Origin: Adiantum capillus-veneris | Taxonomy: Eukaryota > Streptophyta > Polypodiopsida > Polypodiales > Pteridaceae | NCBI GenBank assembly: GCA_014529385.2 | Contig: CM043953.1 | Location: forward strand, 78,918,338-78,982,337 | Direction of reading: 5' to 3' | DNA length: 64,000 nucleotides | Part shown: positions 24,292 through 37,076 of the stretch, piece by piece | Layout: each line of letters begins with the position of its first letter | Numbering within the stretch: position 1 is the first letter of the stretch | Notes under the pieces: model-generated | Databases searched by the model: none | Seen by the model: only the letters and a program-made list of their open reading frames with translations | What the model was told of the DNA's origin: nothing | Position numbers and translations under genes: made by a program

Positions 24292-24698
24292 CTATATCTC
24301 ACACGGGCATGGGAGGAGATGGGATCTACAGTGGGATGATTGAGGACCGTAGATCCCGAGCCTCCTTGGACAATGTAAACTCGGGTACAATGTAAACTTG
24401 AGTACCCGAGTTTACTTCGCCCCTCCCCCCCCGCCCCACGGGATTGAACCCACAACCTAGGGTTTGAGGGCCATGTGGCCTATCCACCACGCCCGTGCAC
24501 GTCACTGTGGAATGTACACGTTTCCATGGAGTTTTGACGTGCAAAAGTATCGGAGCTCGCAAAAGTAAACTCGGGTATTTTTGTAAACTCGGGTACCCGA
24601 GTTTACTTTTGCGACAAGATCTACGGCGCGCGCCTAATGTCGGGGCCCAAAAGTGATGGGAGCCTTTGATCCCATCTCCCATGCCCGTGTTAGATATA
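24292..24698. mobile_element. Foldback/MITE-like element with about 33-bp inverted ends
   Basis: The left end (CTATATCTCACACGGGCATG, then GGAG..ATGGGATC) is the inverted complement of the right end at 24,664-24,698, with a few mismatches. Inside, a 24-bp perfect palindrome lies at 24,583-24,606 (half-site GTAAACTCGGGTA), a near copy of it at 24,392-24,415, and single half-sites at 24,374 and 24,563. No transposase is present, so it would be non-autonomous. Flanking target duplication is not evident. Confidence 0.6.
24430..24500 (-). repeat. tRNA-like (SINE head) sequence
   Basis: On the minus strand the sequence reads GTGGTGGATAGGCCACATGG, and about 20 bases later GTGGGTTCAATCCC. The second is a good RNA polymerase III B box (GGTTCRANNCC) and the first is an A-box-like stretch. 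The full cloverleaf is not convincing (poor acceptor stem), so I read it as a tRNA-derived SINE head or decayed tRNA embedded in the foldback. Confidence 0.5.
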
Positions 24699-24751
24699 GC
24701 TGAGGAACAGCAAGGGCGTAGGGACATCATAAGTGTGCGTAGGGAGGGCGC

Positions 24752-24813
24752 GAGAGCGAGTGATTTTCTTTTGAATTCTAAGATTCCAAGGAATCTAAGA
24801 AACTAATTAATTA
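24752..24813. repeat. 62-bp perfect direct repeat, left copy
   Basis: It begins GAGAGCGAGTGATTTTC and ends AACTAATTAATTA. The same 62 bases recur at 26,186-26,247 with no mismatch. The interval between holds unrelated, more GC-rich sequence. Confidence 0.92.
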
Positions 24814-25164
24814 GCGCTGCTACAATTTTCCAAGCTTTCTTTGCTCCTGCTCTCTCAACCTACTTTGTCGTCGAGTTGATGAGCGCCTGAATTTGCTCAC
24901 TGCTCAGACTCTCACAGCACTACCTTTCGCGGCCTTATTCAACTCGGTGCTCAACCCGGCACTTCTTGGCTGCGATCTACTCTAGCTCGCTTCGACCTAT
25001 AGCTTCAACGTCAAGAGATTCAAGGTTTCAAGGGGAGCTGTGCGCGATGGGGAAGTGGGAGTGGCAAGCATATGCTCTGATACTAGTTTTTGGGATCGTA
25101 GTGGAGGGTGCAATGCATCTCAAGGAGGTTTGAAGGCTAGAGCATCCATAGATACACACAGTAT

Positions 25165-25166
<2 letters not shown>

Positions 25167-25195
<29 letters not shown>
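25167..25195. repeat. (GA)n microsatellite
   Basis: About 29 bp of GA dinucleotides. Confidence 0.95.
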
Positions 25196-25197
<2 letters not shown>

Positions 25198-25299
25198 CAA
25201 ACTCAATATACAATAATGTACAATCCAATATCTCTACAACATAGCATAAATATGTATATGAAGGGATTTATTTAATAAGCCTTGATTAGATATCCGACT

Positions 25300-25670
25300 A
25301 GAACTCCTTGTCTACTTGGCTTACACATAGCCATAAAGAAAACCTAACAGCTCATAGGCCAACCCTCCTCCTCGCCGCTTGCTCGATCCACCCCCTTCAT
25401 CCTCATAACTCCTGTGGATTTCAAGGAAAAAGAACCCCCGCCTTCGGGTCGCCATCATCATCTCTAAAAAGCGAGCAGCCCTCACCATCACCACCCTCTT
25501 CCTTCCCTCTTTGTGCAGGCTTCGTGATCAGAGAGCTGCAAGCTTCTAGGCTCATGGCCATCAGTGCTGTGTATAACCCCCTCACCCCACCTGGCTCCTG
25601 CCGCCACTTTTTCTTGAACCATCCCTCCCGCACCCACTTCCGCTTGTGTGCGTGCATACAGCCAGCCAGC

Positions 25671-25718
<48 letters not shown>

Positions 25719-26160
25719 GCGGCTCTGCCTTTGGACTTGCCTGCATGCGTGCCTTTCTTGTTCTTCGACGTATCGGGCCTGATGCGATTCACTTCCAACC
25801 CCGCCACGCTTCTCATTCGGTTGCATGGTACGCTACAACCCACCCCCTCATCGTGCGCAGACCTCCTCTTCTTTCCGTTGAACACTTCCATGCTCCCAGT
25901 AGGTATATCTGCAGACGACGCATTTCAGCTGCAAAGCAAGACAAATGCGACGTGCCTTCCACTTCGTGTCTTTCCTCTCTGTCTCTCTCTCTCTCTCTCC
26001 ACATGCGATCCCCTTTTCCCTCAAAAGCATAAATCACTCTGTTGCTCTCTCTTTCCTATCTCCCTCTCTCTTCCACGTGCCAACACCTTCACTTTTCCCC
26101 TCAAAGCCACAAAAGGCATCTCCTTAAATTCTCTCTAATAGACCACTTTGCAAAATTGGC
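25300..26160. other. GC-richer anonymous segment
   Basis: This segment lies between the 62-bp repeats. It is richer in C than its surroundings and has overlapping open frames on both strands (for example 25,308-25,673 plus, 121 codons, Pro/Ser-rich), but none carries a recognisable domain. A (GA)n run at 25,673-25,716 and a CT run at about 25,979-26,000 lie inside. Confidence 0.4.
25673..25716. repeat. (GA)n microsatellite
   Basis: About 44 bp of perfect GA dinucleotides. Confidence 0.97.
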
Positions 26161-26185
26161 CGGGCCTACTACGGAGAAACACAGA

Positions 26186-26247
26186 GAGAGCGAGTGATTT
26201 TCTTTTGAATTCTAAGATTCCAAGGAATCTAAGAAACTAATTAATTA
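26186..26247. repeat. 62-bp perfect direct repeat, right copy
   Basis: It is identical to 24,752-24,813, with copy starts 1,434 bp apart. Confidence 0.92.
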
Positions 26248-26889
26248 AGTTTTTGGAGTGTGATTTTCTTACGTGGGTCCCTTTTTTCTCATTGATTTTC
26301 ATTCATGAGTGCTGACTAGTGCTTCCTCTTAAAATATGGAGAAATCCAAATCATATTTTCAAAGAAAAATGGAAAACTTTAGCGGTAACTTGAATCCATT
26401 GAAAGGTTCTCACCATTATTTCCTTGAACTTTTTTAGGTTTTCTCGTCATATATTACATGCAAGGCAGGGATTCTAGCCACAATGGGTCCCCTCTCCCCC
26501 CATACTGTATCAAATTTATACTCATCGTCCCTCTTCTATTTGATGAATGGGCACAACAATAAGAACTTTGGGTAGGGTAGCACAATAGCTTGGGTGAATC
26601 TCGGTCTTACATGGAGATGACATTCCTCAGAGTGCCATGAAGATCTTCTAGTATGCACTTGATTGAAAATCACTCAATAAGCTACTTAGTAGTCACATAT
26701 ACCCCAAACGAGTACCCCAAATGTTTGAATTCATGGCCTCTTGGAAGAATTTTTCCTTTCATATAAACCTGTCAGAATTGCTAGTAGATACATCAATAGA
26801 AAATTATTTGGAAATAGTCATCCAATCCAACAGCCAGTGAAAACATATGAATGTAATCCATACTAGTGTCTAAAGGAAGGATTTTTCCA

Positions 26890-27600
26890 CTTCAGAGTGC
26901 GCCCTTGGGGGTTTATGTTACACACAAGCAAAGGTTCTAGTGGGTCCTAGAGAAGATCCAGAAAAAAATGAGAAGGTTCCTAGGAGTATGTGTTGCTTCC
27001 CTTCCAGACTCGGATCAGAGTGACCAACTCATTTATGCTTCCTTATATTTCCTTCACCAGCCCATGCCTTAACATAGTCAAATGTAAGTGAGAGGAGTTT
27101 TTGAAACCTGTTAAAAGATTCTTATGGAGGAACAACACTAAAGCCTCTTCCTCGTGGCAATGTGCAAAGTCGAAAGGTATTGCTCGACGTCCGTTGGTCC
27201 AAGGTGGCCTTGGAATTCTCAACCCTATGGTTCATGTGGAGGTCTTGTGCGCCAAGTTTGTGGTCTCAATCGCAAAACAAGACGAGTCCTGGGCTATCAT
27301 GACCAATGATATGATAGTCAAGGCAACACTTCGCTCTGAAGGTGGTCAATGGAAAGGGCTCGAGGTGCACGGCAAATTATTAGCCACCACGAGGTGGTCT
27401 AGCCTATGACTGGGTGGCATCACGAGAGAGCTGGTGCGAAAGTGCGATAGAGCAACAAGGGTACTTGAATTGGGTGAATGAACGAGATACTTCTACAACT
27501 CCATCGTGCAGTGGTCCCCTTGGTTGTCTAAAGTTGTTGGTGTAATCATGAACCCTTAATGGAGAGAAACTGCAAGAAGGATCAACAATAAATGACTCCA
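26890..27600 (+). pseudogene. LINE reverse transcriptase C-terminal fragment
   Basis: The plus-strand reading around 27,100-27,410 contains KRFLWRNN, then GLGILNPMVHVEVLCAKFV, the phrase pattern that plant L1-type LINEs show just after the RT domain (FLW...GGLGI...N.ALLAKW). Upstream, 26,950-27,090 has LINE-like peptides in other frames. Stops and indels break it, and no RT catalytic block is present. It is an old fragment. Confidence 0.55.
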
Positions 27601-27659
27601 TTGGTTGAGCCACTTATGGGATAGAAATAGCAAGTGCTCAAAGGCAGTCCAGTTTCAAC

Positions 27660-28480
27660 TCAAAGGCATTGAGAAGCTTCTTGTTAACAAAGTGGTAGAA
27701 GGCCTCGACAATAATTTGATGCCGATCTCTGAATCTACTTTTGAGTGGTAAAAATTTGGCAATGCTTCGATTAATGGGTGGAGGTTGTCGGAGCAACATG
27801 TTATGCTTAGTATTGTTGTGGATGTTATGTATGTCAAGTGTGATGTACTTGTCAAAGGGCACCAAGTCCTTGATGAGCTTGTTGTCCAGAATGTTGTCTC
27901 GTGGATTGCAATGATTGTGGGATATGCCCACTAGCAGCAATGCCTTGGTCGATGTGCATGCCAAATGTGGTTCCCTTTGGGAGGAGTGGCCGCTTGCCCA
28001 TAAAGTTAAGGTGGCCGCCCAATTTAAGTGAAGCGAGGGGAATGTAGTGTGAAGGGGAGGAAAAACAAAAGGGGAGGCATGGCATGAAACAGGGAACGAC
28101 GCAGAGAGGGAGGGAAAGAGTGGCTCGCAGCTGTCGCTATGGGCCTCGAGTGAGGTCAAGCATGGAACGAACTTTGCTCAGCGGCCCAGGGAAATACTTT
28201 TCAGGCCTAGTTCTACCGCGATCGGCGCCGTTGCAAACGCGAGGATTTCTATGTCATCATATCCCTTCTCATGCCACGTTAGACACGGTGCCATGACTTT
28301 CATGTAGGGGAAAAGAAAGGGGGGATGAAAGGGATTGTTTAGGGCTTTGAGGGGGGTATTGTAAGAAAGAAAGAGCTTCGAAGAAGGGGGGACGGCATGA
28401 AAAGGTAGGAGGAGGAAAGAGGAGGTGCCAAGCTCACTCTTGAGAGGGGACGACAAAGCTCTCTTGAGCTAGCAAAGCAT
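27660..28480. other. Anonymous DNA
   Basis: A 173-codon minus-strand open frame (27,638-28,159) and several shorter ones have no family signature and unremarkable composition. I do not call a gene. Confidence 0.4.
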
Positions 28481-28487
28481 AGAAAGG

Positions 28488-28489
<2 letters not shown>

Positions 28490-28561
<72 letters not shown>
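28490..28561. repeat. (CT)n microsatellite
   Basis: A perfect run of about 72 bp. Confidence 0.98.
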
Positions 28562-28562
<1 letters not shown>

Positions 28563-28758
28563 GCTTGAAGAGGAGAGGTACAGAAAAATCAAGAGAAGGA
28601 GTTTCTCTCTCATTCACTCAACATCAGTAAAGCCAAGGTAAGCTCAACCTCGAGCAAGCTTTCTCTCTCTCGTTTGGAACCCACTCCAAAGCAAGATAGG
28701 AGAAGGATTTGAGACCGACCAAGAAGGGTGTCAAATAAGGACATGATCTGCAAGATAA

Positions 28759-28850
28759 AGAGTATGCAAAACTGGATCGAGCAGTGAACAAAAGGAAAAA
28801 CTGGATAGAGAGTATGCAAAACTGGATCGAACAGTGAACAAAAGGAAAAA
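28759..28850. repeat. 49-bp tandem duplication
   Basis: AGAGTATGCAAAACTGGATC and the following AACAAAAGGAAAAA occur twice, at 28,759 and 28,808, with a single G/A difference. Confidence 0.85.
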
Positions 28851-29494
28851 TTTTGGAAATTGATAAGCAAAGGAGTTATACAGGTTGGAAATTACCTGGC
28901 GATTATAGATTGCTTCAATCGGGTTGGGAGTTTTTGATTAGGGGTTTGCAATCAGCAGGAATACCAATGGTGGCGTATGCAACCGATTTGTATCAGGGGT
29001 TTCAGATATCAAACTATTGGAAGCATTTGTTGGTTGCCATTAAGTGTCGTTGTCTTCTTTCAATTTGTTTTGACCATAAATTGTGTTCCCAATATTGTTC
29101 ATCTCTCTCAAAATATGTCTAAACTCTCTTATTCGCCCTTAAATTCTCCCTATCTGAATTAGTTTCTCTTGGTTTGTGGCTACACTGAATATCCGTGTAT
29201 AGCCAGAAACACGACGCTTTCTCGATCAACCTTGGAAAATCGCGCACTCCGACACCATGCCGCGTAAAGGTTTGGGTGTTTGGTAATAGTACTCTATTAG
29301 ATACTTTTGACTAAACTCTGATGTAACTTTCTATCCTCAAGGCTGAGTATGAGCTTGAGCTTGCTTTGTAATTTTCTTTGTGACATTATAATACAATCAC
29401 TTACAATAGTGAGTTTGGCAAAATAAAAATAAAAAATTTTAAAATTAGATGACCTAAGGAGCAAAAAAGAAATAGTAGCAAAGCCTTGAGAAAT

Positions 29495-30420
<926 letters not shown>

Positions 30421-30589
30421 GATCTTTGTAGATTTGCTTCTTGAGTGAGGGCACCCAACCTCCATTAAGCCTAGGGACACATGTGACACGTTGTGTATCT
30501 ACTTGTTTGGAGCCTTGCATGTACACATGACAATAAATCCACATGAGAGAAACAAAGGTTTGATGTGTGAGTTTGAGTATCACCTAAGC

Positions 30590-31960
30590 ATTCTGTTAGT
30601 CCGGATAGTCATGCATGGTCCACATCAGAATACCTTTGATCCAGGCATTGCATTGACTTGTGTGTCAGCTCATATCCACCACTTCTATGACAATCCACAA
30701 TTGTTGTAGCTCTTCCAATAGTGAACAAAGATACACATCCGTATTCCTCACTTTATACCACCCTGGCACAATCAAGCTTAGAAATAGGTGTCCCTTCTTG
30801 GTCGTCAACCACGGGAGAATGTTGTAGTTGACAATGACAATTGGCCATACAATGTAAGATGTCGACCTATGACCAAATGGATTTACTCCATCCATAGCTA
30901 GGCCGAGGCGCAAATTTTGATCTTCTCTAGCAAAATCCGGCCATGTGTCGTCTATAAGCTTCCATGCAGCACAATCTGTAAGGATCTGTAGCACACCATC
31001 CAAAGACACATTCTCCTCATGCCATGATGCTAGAGTGGCCATGGACTTGCATTCAAATAAATGCTTGATACGAGGCAATAGAGGAAACTGTCGCAACACC
31101 TTTTACGATACTTTTTCTCCGTGGAGATCTATTCAATATCTCTCAAAATCACATTTCGGACACTTCTCCATGTCCATGTATTCCCCTCTGAAAATAATAC
31201 AGTTGTTAGGACAAGCGTGAATGAAATTGAAATCCATTCCCAAGTTTCACAAGATCTTTCTTGCTTCCTCTCTGGAATCTGGCATCACATTATCAACTGG
31301 TAGTATGTGCTCTTTGAACACTCTACACAAAGAAAAAATGCAAAACACTTGTGTATGTAATTTGGTACATTATACATTTAGAGTTTTTTATTGAAGTAGA
31401 CACATTGTAATAGATCACCAAAAAAGTGATGTGACGCTAGTGTCACTCCATCCAAACTTTGCTTGCATATTGAGAAGAACCAAGAGCTCTTTCAATCTAA
31501 ACACTCGTGCTCCACCATACAATGGTGTATCGGGCTCAGTTTTCATGTCATCATAGACAATCCTTTTTTAATTCATGATCCTCTCGATCATTTTGTCAAT
31601 CTCGGGCTCAAACAAAGCCTTGTTGGGAATATGCTCTGCATGATCACCCTCCTCCGAGCTGTCAGAGGCTGCATCCTGTGGCCTCACATATGCTGCTTGA
31701 GTAAAGCGCCTGCAAACATGTCTATTGTATTGCAAGATTGCTGCTTATTGGCCAGCATCAGAGTCTGAAGAGTTATAATTGGCAACAACTTGATCTATAA
31801 TAGATGGGTCAAACTCGTCAAATTTACAAATGTGTTGCAAAGAAACACGTCTTGTCCATGGCACAGCATGTTCTCATTGATTACAAGGACATAAGATTCT
31901 TATTGAGGGATAGGCATTTTGGTTGGACGGGCCCACATCATTGTCACTACTCATAATGAA
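30590..31960 (-). pseudogene. Second CACTA TNP2 transposase remnant
   Basis: The minus strand 31,099-30,665 is open for 144 residues and gives the core of the tnp2 domain: LASWHEENVSLDGVLQ, LGLAMDGVNPFGHRSTSY, WPIVIVNYNILPWL and LLEELQQLW, better preserved than in the 9.7-12.8 kb copy. To its right (31,130-31,230) the minus strand gives the Asn-Cys phrase typical of the upstream segment, and near 31,760-31,950 an N-terminal-like stretch with stops. The reading continues left past 30,665 with stops. No TIR is found nearby, so it is a truncated relative, not the same element. Confidence 0.8.
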
Positions 31961-32012
31961 TGTAAAAACCTTGAACCCTAAACATAAATTTAATCTTCTC
32001 TTACTCTCCTAC

Positions 32013-32065
<53 letters not shown>
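32013..32065. repeat. (CT)n microsatellite
   Basis: About 53 bp. Confidence 0.97.
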
Positions 32066-32067
<2 letters not shown>

Positions 32068-32104
32068 CCTCGCAATCAAGAAACCTTAGATCACACTGTA
32101 AACT

Positions 32105-32215
32105 ACCTCAAATTCTCTAGCCATGTTTGATCCTCGCACTCCTCCATCTAGAGGTGCACGGAGATCAGAACCACCGGGTTATAATCTTGTCTTTATTGGT
32201 CAATGCCTATATTTG
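32105..32215. repeat. Copy of the CACTA leader block
   Basis: AATCTTGTCTTTATTGGTCA and CTAGAGGTGCACGGAGAT match 12,940-13,030 and 13,110-13,210. It lies to the right of the second TNP2 remnant, at the corresponding place for a minus-strand CACTA gene. Confidence 0.75.
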
Positions 32216-32327
32216 TGGGTAAAAGAAATCTACACACCCACGTCTACATGACAGTGCATATAGTGGACAAAACCCCTTTGCCTCTTGTTCAACTCTATTC
32301 GTTCCCTACTGCAAACTACCTGAAGAG

Positions 32328-32690
32328 CTATGATTGTAAGTGAAGCCACCGTTTTGTGGTGTGCACAGTGAGAGGGTGCTCCCATTTCTGTAGAGTTCTT
32401 TGAAGAGCTTCTTTATTATGCTTCTTGTTTGAGGGATTACTGTGCACATTACATGTTTGCCTCCATTCTGAGATACTGTGCCGTTGAAAGCTTTCCAACC
32501 TAATGCCATATCCATGGAGAGAAAGAGAGAGATAGAAAAAAAATAAAGAGAGAAAGATAGAGAGAAGAGAGTAGCAAGTCATTTTTGAACTTCATCTCGG
32601 GGACATTAATTTTAAAGCACTCTACAGAAGCCTTTGCACTCTCGCATTGCGCACCCCACAAAACGATGGCTTCACTTACAACCATTGTTA
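32328..32690. mobile_element. Foldback element with about 70-bp inverted arms
   Basis: The left arm (TGATTGTAAGTGAAGCCACC, then GTTTTGTGG..TGTGCACAGTGAGAG and TTCTGTAGAG) is the inverted complement of about 32,620-32,690, with some mismatches. The centre holds an AG-rich stretch. No coding capacity. MITE-like. Confidence 0.65.
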
Positions 32691-32699
32691 TTTACTTAC

Positions 32700-32759
32700 T
32701 TGCAAGCTCACATGCGCAAATGGATTGTCCACGAGCCATTTGCACATGTGAGCTTGCAA
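32700..32759. repeat. 24-bp inverted repeat hairpin
   Basis: The arms 32,700-32,723 and 32,736-32,759 (TTGCAAGCTCACATG start) pair with a single mismatch around a 12-base loop. It lies about ten bases right of the foldback element. It could be a recent inverted duplication or the core of a small hairpin RNA; there is no evidence of transcription. Confidence 0.8.
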
Positions 32760-32799
32760 ACAACTACATACTTAGATTCATATGAGCTACATGCAAACT

Positions 32800-33070
32800 A
32801 TTACAAACATAAACATAAACCTAACTCTAAATTTAAACCATAATCCCGAAGCTACCCTTACATATAGAAACTAAATCCAAAATCTAAACCTAAGCTCTAA
32901 TCACTAACTATCTTTAAATATCCCTAGCTATGTTGTAAACCTTAAATATAGAGTCAAATACCTAAATAAACTTTAAATATAGAGTCAAATCTTATACCTA
33001 AATCCAAAGCTCTAACGTTCAATCTAAACTTAAACTCTAACTTAAATATAAAAACTAAATCCTAAACATA
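32800..33070. repeat. CCTAAA/CTAAACC-flavoured degenerate sequence
   Basis: Irregular AAACCTAA, CTCTAA and TAAATCC words recur, similar in style to the CACTA leader at 14.7-15.0 kb but without a clear period. Confidence 0.4.
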
Positions 33071-33071
33071 G

Positions 33072-33527
<456 letters not shown>

Positions 33528-33545
<18 letters not shown>

Positions 33546-33720
33546 AGAGCCATTGATCTCGGGAGAGCTAGATGTCCACAAAATGGACCGAGGCTCCATC
33601 AGAGGATCAGGATTACTCTAGCACAATATTTGAGATGCCCAGTACGTCTATTTATAAAGGCGGACATTGACAAATCTCTTTGCTGACCGATGCATTGCTT
33701 TCTCGAACAATGCAGACATT
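33528..33720. repeat. Unnamed dispersed repeat, copy 3
   Basis: Matches 3,900-3,960 (GGGAGAGCTAGA) and 2,900-3,010 / 3,975-4,090 (GACCGAGGCTCCATCAGAGG, GCGGACATTGACAAA). Confidence 0.65.
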
Positions 33721-33809
33721 ATATTAGATCCACAAGGAGTTTATCGGATTGGTCTCATAAATCATTTTGGCATTTTGAAGACGTTCAATACAACATTTCA
33801 TTTCATTTC

Positions 33810-33811
<2 letters not shown>

Positions 33812-33864
<53 letters not shown>
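33812..33864. repeat. (CT)n microsatellite
   Basis: About 53 bp of CT, followed by ATACTAAAAATATATTAGTT, the same junction phrase seen after the runs at 33,241 and 33,521. Confidence 0.95.
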
Positions 33865-33867
<3 letters not shown>

Positions 33868-34113
33868 CTAAAAATATATTAGTTGATGAATACATTAAGC
33901 TCGGGAGAGCTAGACGTCCATGAGGAGGAGGCAAGTCCCTTTAGCAAATAGGGATGTGTGACCTATGAGATTGACCTATGTGAATACCCATGGAATGCGG
34001 GGGTTGGCATTGATAAACTAACAAGCAAAGACCATGTTGTACTTCTTGTTGAACTTGAGAGAAATTTGATAGACAAATGATTATTGGCTTAGAGGATTAC
34101 AAATGTACATTCA

Positions 34114-34698
34114 TTGATGTGGTCAAAGAATCTCAAGCAACGAAGAGGGCAAGGAGTTGCATGTATGGTTAAGAAAGGACTGAAAGATTTTGTATCAATC
34201 GTGAAAGATGACAAGTACAAACGTTATGTATGCCTGAAAATTATGACACCAAAAAGAGCACCCATTTCTGTATCCAATTACTACATTCCTCATCATGATT
34301 CCCCCTTTTATGCTTGCATGGATGGAGATCATCAATTTTTTAATTTAGAAGAGTATATTGCTTATTTCAAAGGCGAAGGTGATGTTATTGTATTTGGGGA
34401 TATGAATGAATGCACAAAAACATTGCAACAATTTGATATGCCATACATTTCAAGGGAGTTGGAGAAAGTTCACTTGTATGATCGTACTTCAATGGATGAG
34501 AAAGAGCCGGATCACTATGGAATGTTACTTTTACACATGTGTAATAGCACGGGTATTCTCATTTCCAATTGTGTATCTTTGTGGAGTGGAACCAATGGAT
34601 TTACAAGTAGGAAACATAATGGGGATAGTGTGATTGACTATATGCTACTCTCCAAAGCCATCATGTATCGCTTAAAAAGTTTTATGTTTGGCCAATAG
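34114..34698 (+). pseudogene. LINE endonuclease domain (APE/EEP type)
   Basis: 194 codons are open. The N-terminus (GQGVACMVKKGL) reads like the middle of an endonuclease/exonuclease/phosphatase fold, with the DNA-nicking motif GDMNECT (about residue 96) corresponding to the conserved GDFN block. The C-terminal WSGTNGFTSRKHNGDSVIDY (about residues 158-177) corresponds to T(W/F)...IDY(I/V). The usual final SDH motif is not seen in frame (HQTLCID follows in another frame near 34,710). The start Met is arbitrary, since the true ORF probably begins upstream. The enzyme nicks target DNA to prime reverse transcription. Confidence 0.75.
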
Positions 34699-36694
34699 AA
34701 CCCCAGAATCTAACCATCAGACCTTATGTATTGACCTTTCATGTGGAGAAGAAACTAAGCACGATAATGTCAGTCAAAGGGAAGAGAAGTTATCAGTATG
34801 TATGGATTTCAAACGGGCACCAATGTACATTGAAATGGTTGAGAAAAAATTATGGATGGCAAAGCTTCAATATGACGCACCATTGGAAACTAAATGGAAA
34901 GCTTTCAAGAAAGTTATTTGTTCTTGTGCCGAAGAATGCTTTTCCGTAAAGCAACTCCATGGTATTAGCAAAGATATATCACACAAAAGGTGGTTTGATA
35001 AAGAATGTCAAGATGCTCGAAAGTCCTTGATAAAGTTTGATGCAACTATGGACAAAGACAACTATCAACATCATTTGCATACATACAAGGCATTGATTCA
35101 AAAGAAGAGAAGAAGATGGGAAGTAAAGCAACAACTTTCTCAAGTCCAAGAAAAGGCACGTGCATGTGGAAGATTTTGGAGAGACTTGAGGGGCAAGCGG
35201 GTTGAGAATTTTGGTAACTTGAGTCTTATGGATATGTACACACATTGTAGGAAATTATATGAGCAACCAAGTGCTAAAAAAATACCATTTTATGGTTCAC
35301 TCCCATGTATGCCCTCTTTTTTTACTATTGAGGATGTATGCGGTGGGCTTGAAAAGTTGGCCACTCACAAAGCGAGAGATCTTCAAAGTCTAAACCCGGA
35401 GATGATCAAATGGACGGGAGATTTTACCCATGAGTGGATGTGTGATATGTTCAACCTTGCACTTTAACATTGTATTCCTTATGATTGGAGTACTGACTGG
35501 GTTAAGCCTTTGCAAAAAGGAGGGAATGTAAAGAATGGAAACAACTATCGGACTATAATGATTGGGTCTCTTATGGCAAATTTTTTTGGGTGTTTAATGG
35601 AGATGAAATTGAGCGATTGGGCTAAAGAGAATGACAAGCGTGCAAAAGAACAAGCGGGTTTTTGTTGATGCCATAGCACGATTGATCATTTTGTCACTCT
35701 TCGTTTTCCCATGGAGGAAATTTGGTTGAAAGGCAAGCGATTGTATTGTTGTTTTGTGGACGTTAAGAAATCCTCTGATATGAATCCACGTAACAATTTG
35801 TGGAGAAGGATGGAAGAACTCCAAGTGCCAAGTAAGTTCATGCTTGTAGTTTCTTGAATCTATGAGAATGTGATTTCTCAATTGCGCATGGGAAGAGAAA
35901 TTTTAAAAAAAATTGTAAGCACTATTGGGGTTAAACAAGGCTATCGCGTGCGCTTTGGTCTATGCATTGATCAATTGGAACAAATGGTACTTGCCTTTAT
36001 GCAAGAGGAAGGCATTGAAGAGGTCACTATTTGCAATGCGGTAATCATGTTTTTGTTGTATGAGGATGATGTAGTGCTAATAGCACACACTTTAGAAGAT
36101 GCACAAAAGCTTATGGTTGTCCTTGAGAACTTTTGCTTGCATAGTGGGTTGATTGTGAATGAATCCAAAACAAAGGTTATGCTTGTGAAAACCAACCATA
36201 AGGAGAAGCCATGCATTGTGTACAACAATGAGACACTTGAAGTTCTTGAGAGATTTAAGTACCTTGGCCTTGAGGTTCTGTCCAATCACAAGTGGCATGA
36301 ATGTGCTATGCATCCTTTGGAAGTGGGAAAGAGGGCATATTATGAATTTGAGAACATGTGTAATGAGGAAAACATCAAGTGTTGGGTTCTCAAGATGTAG
36401 CTTTTCGATGTATTAGTGACACTGGTTCTTCTTTATGGAGTTCAAGTGTGGGGCGAGAGCATCTCAAAGTCTACTTGGAAAGAGTTTGCAAATGTCGAAA
36501 AGAGTTTTCTTACAAACTTTCTCCAAGTTAAGACACAAACACCATATATGCTCCTACTTCTTGAGTCGGGATCTCTTCCAATTGAGGTTATGGGCATGGA
36601 AAGGGTTGTGGAGCACTCTCTTTTCGACTTCCTACATGAATTGCATGGGAATCAAGCAAAAAATTTCAAAATATGCATAAAAGAAAGATCTTAG
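34688..36694 (+). pseudogene. LINE reverse transcriptase, several in-frame stops
   Basis: One frame carries the whole segment with stops at about 35,465, 35,666, 35,858, 36,398 and 36,692. The linker (HKRWFDKECQDARKSL, near 34,985) and EDVCGGLEKLATHKARD (near 35,330) precede the RT fingers: a NYRTIMIGSLMANFFGCLM block near 35,550 and LYCCFVDVKKSSD near 35,740 with the first catalytic Asp. The active site reads YEDDVVLIA (about 36,060) where YADD is usual. The FKYLGLEV stretch (about 36,255) and the LLYGVQVWG block (about 36,425) are the normal post-RT thumb features. About five nonsense changes and few indels suggest decay mostly by point mutation. Confidence 0.85.
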
Positions 36695-36704
36695 GCACGC
36701 ATGG

Positions 36705-37076
36705 ATGCAGGACATAAAGAAGTGGTTTGGGAGACGGGATGCATTACACTTGCTACATGATGCTTCAATTGACTCCCAAGTGAATGAATCTTTTCTACAA
36801 TGCCAATGTATTACGGCTTGGGAGAAATCCAGGGGGTCACGCTTTATGCATTACACCACTTATATTGCCCCCAGCTACAAAACCATGTTCTTTGCTGAAA
36901 GAAGAAATTGTACTCACACTTACATGCTTGAGCCTATTCCCCTGTCGGTGATACGCACTATCGCAGCCATTCAGCTTAGCTCCCATTTCCTTCGAAGTGA
37001 AGACAGGGTGTTCGGGCAATGGAGAAGAATCAAATCGATTGTGCACATTATGCTCACTCCAAGTTTGAGAGTCTAG
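36705..37076 (+). pseudogene. LINE C-terminal region
   Basis: 123 codons are open in the next frame (WFGRRDALHLLHDAS, then RTIAAIQLSSHFLR and EDRVFGQWRRI). In related LINEs a Cys/His end is common; only an R(I/V)..C-like remnant can be seen (ERRNCTHTY near 36,895). This is the end of the LINE ORF. Confidence 0.6.

Noticed and set aside
24430-24500. Functional tRNA gene
   Set aside because: Only A- and B-box-like parts fit; acceptor stem pairing is poor and the piece is buried in a foldback.
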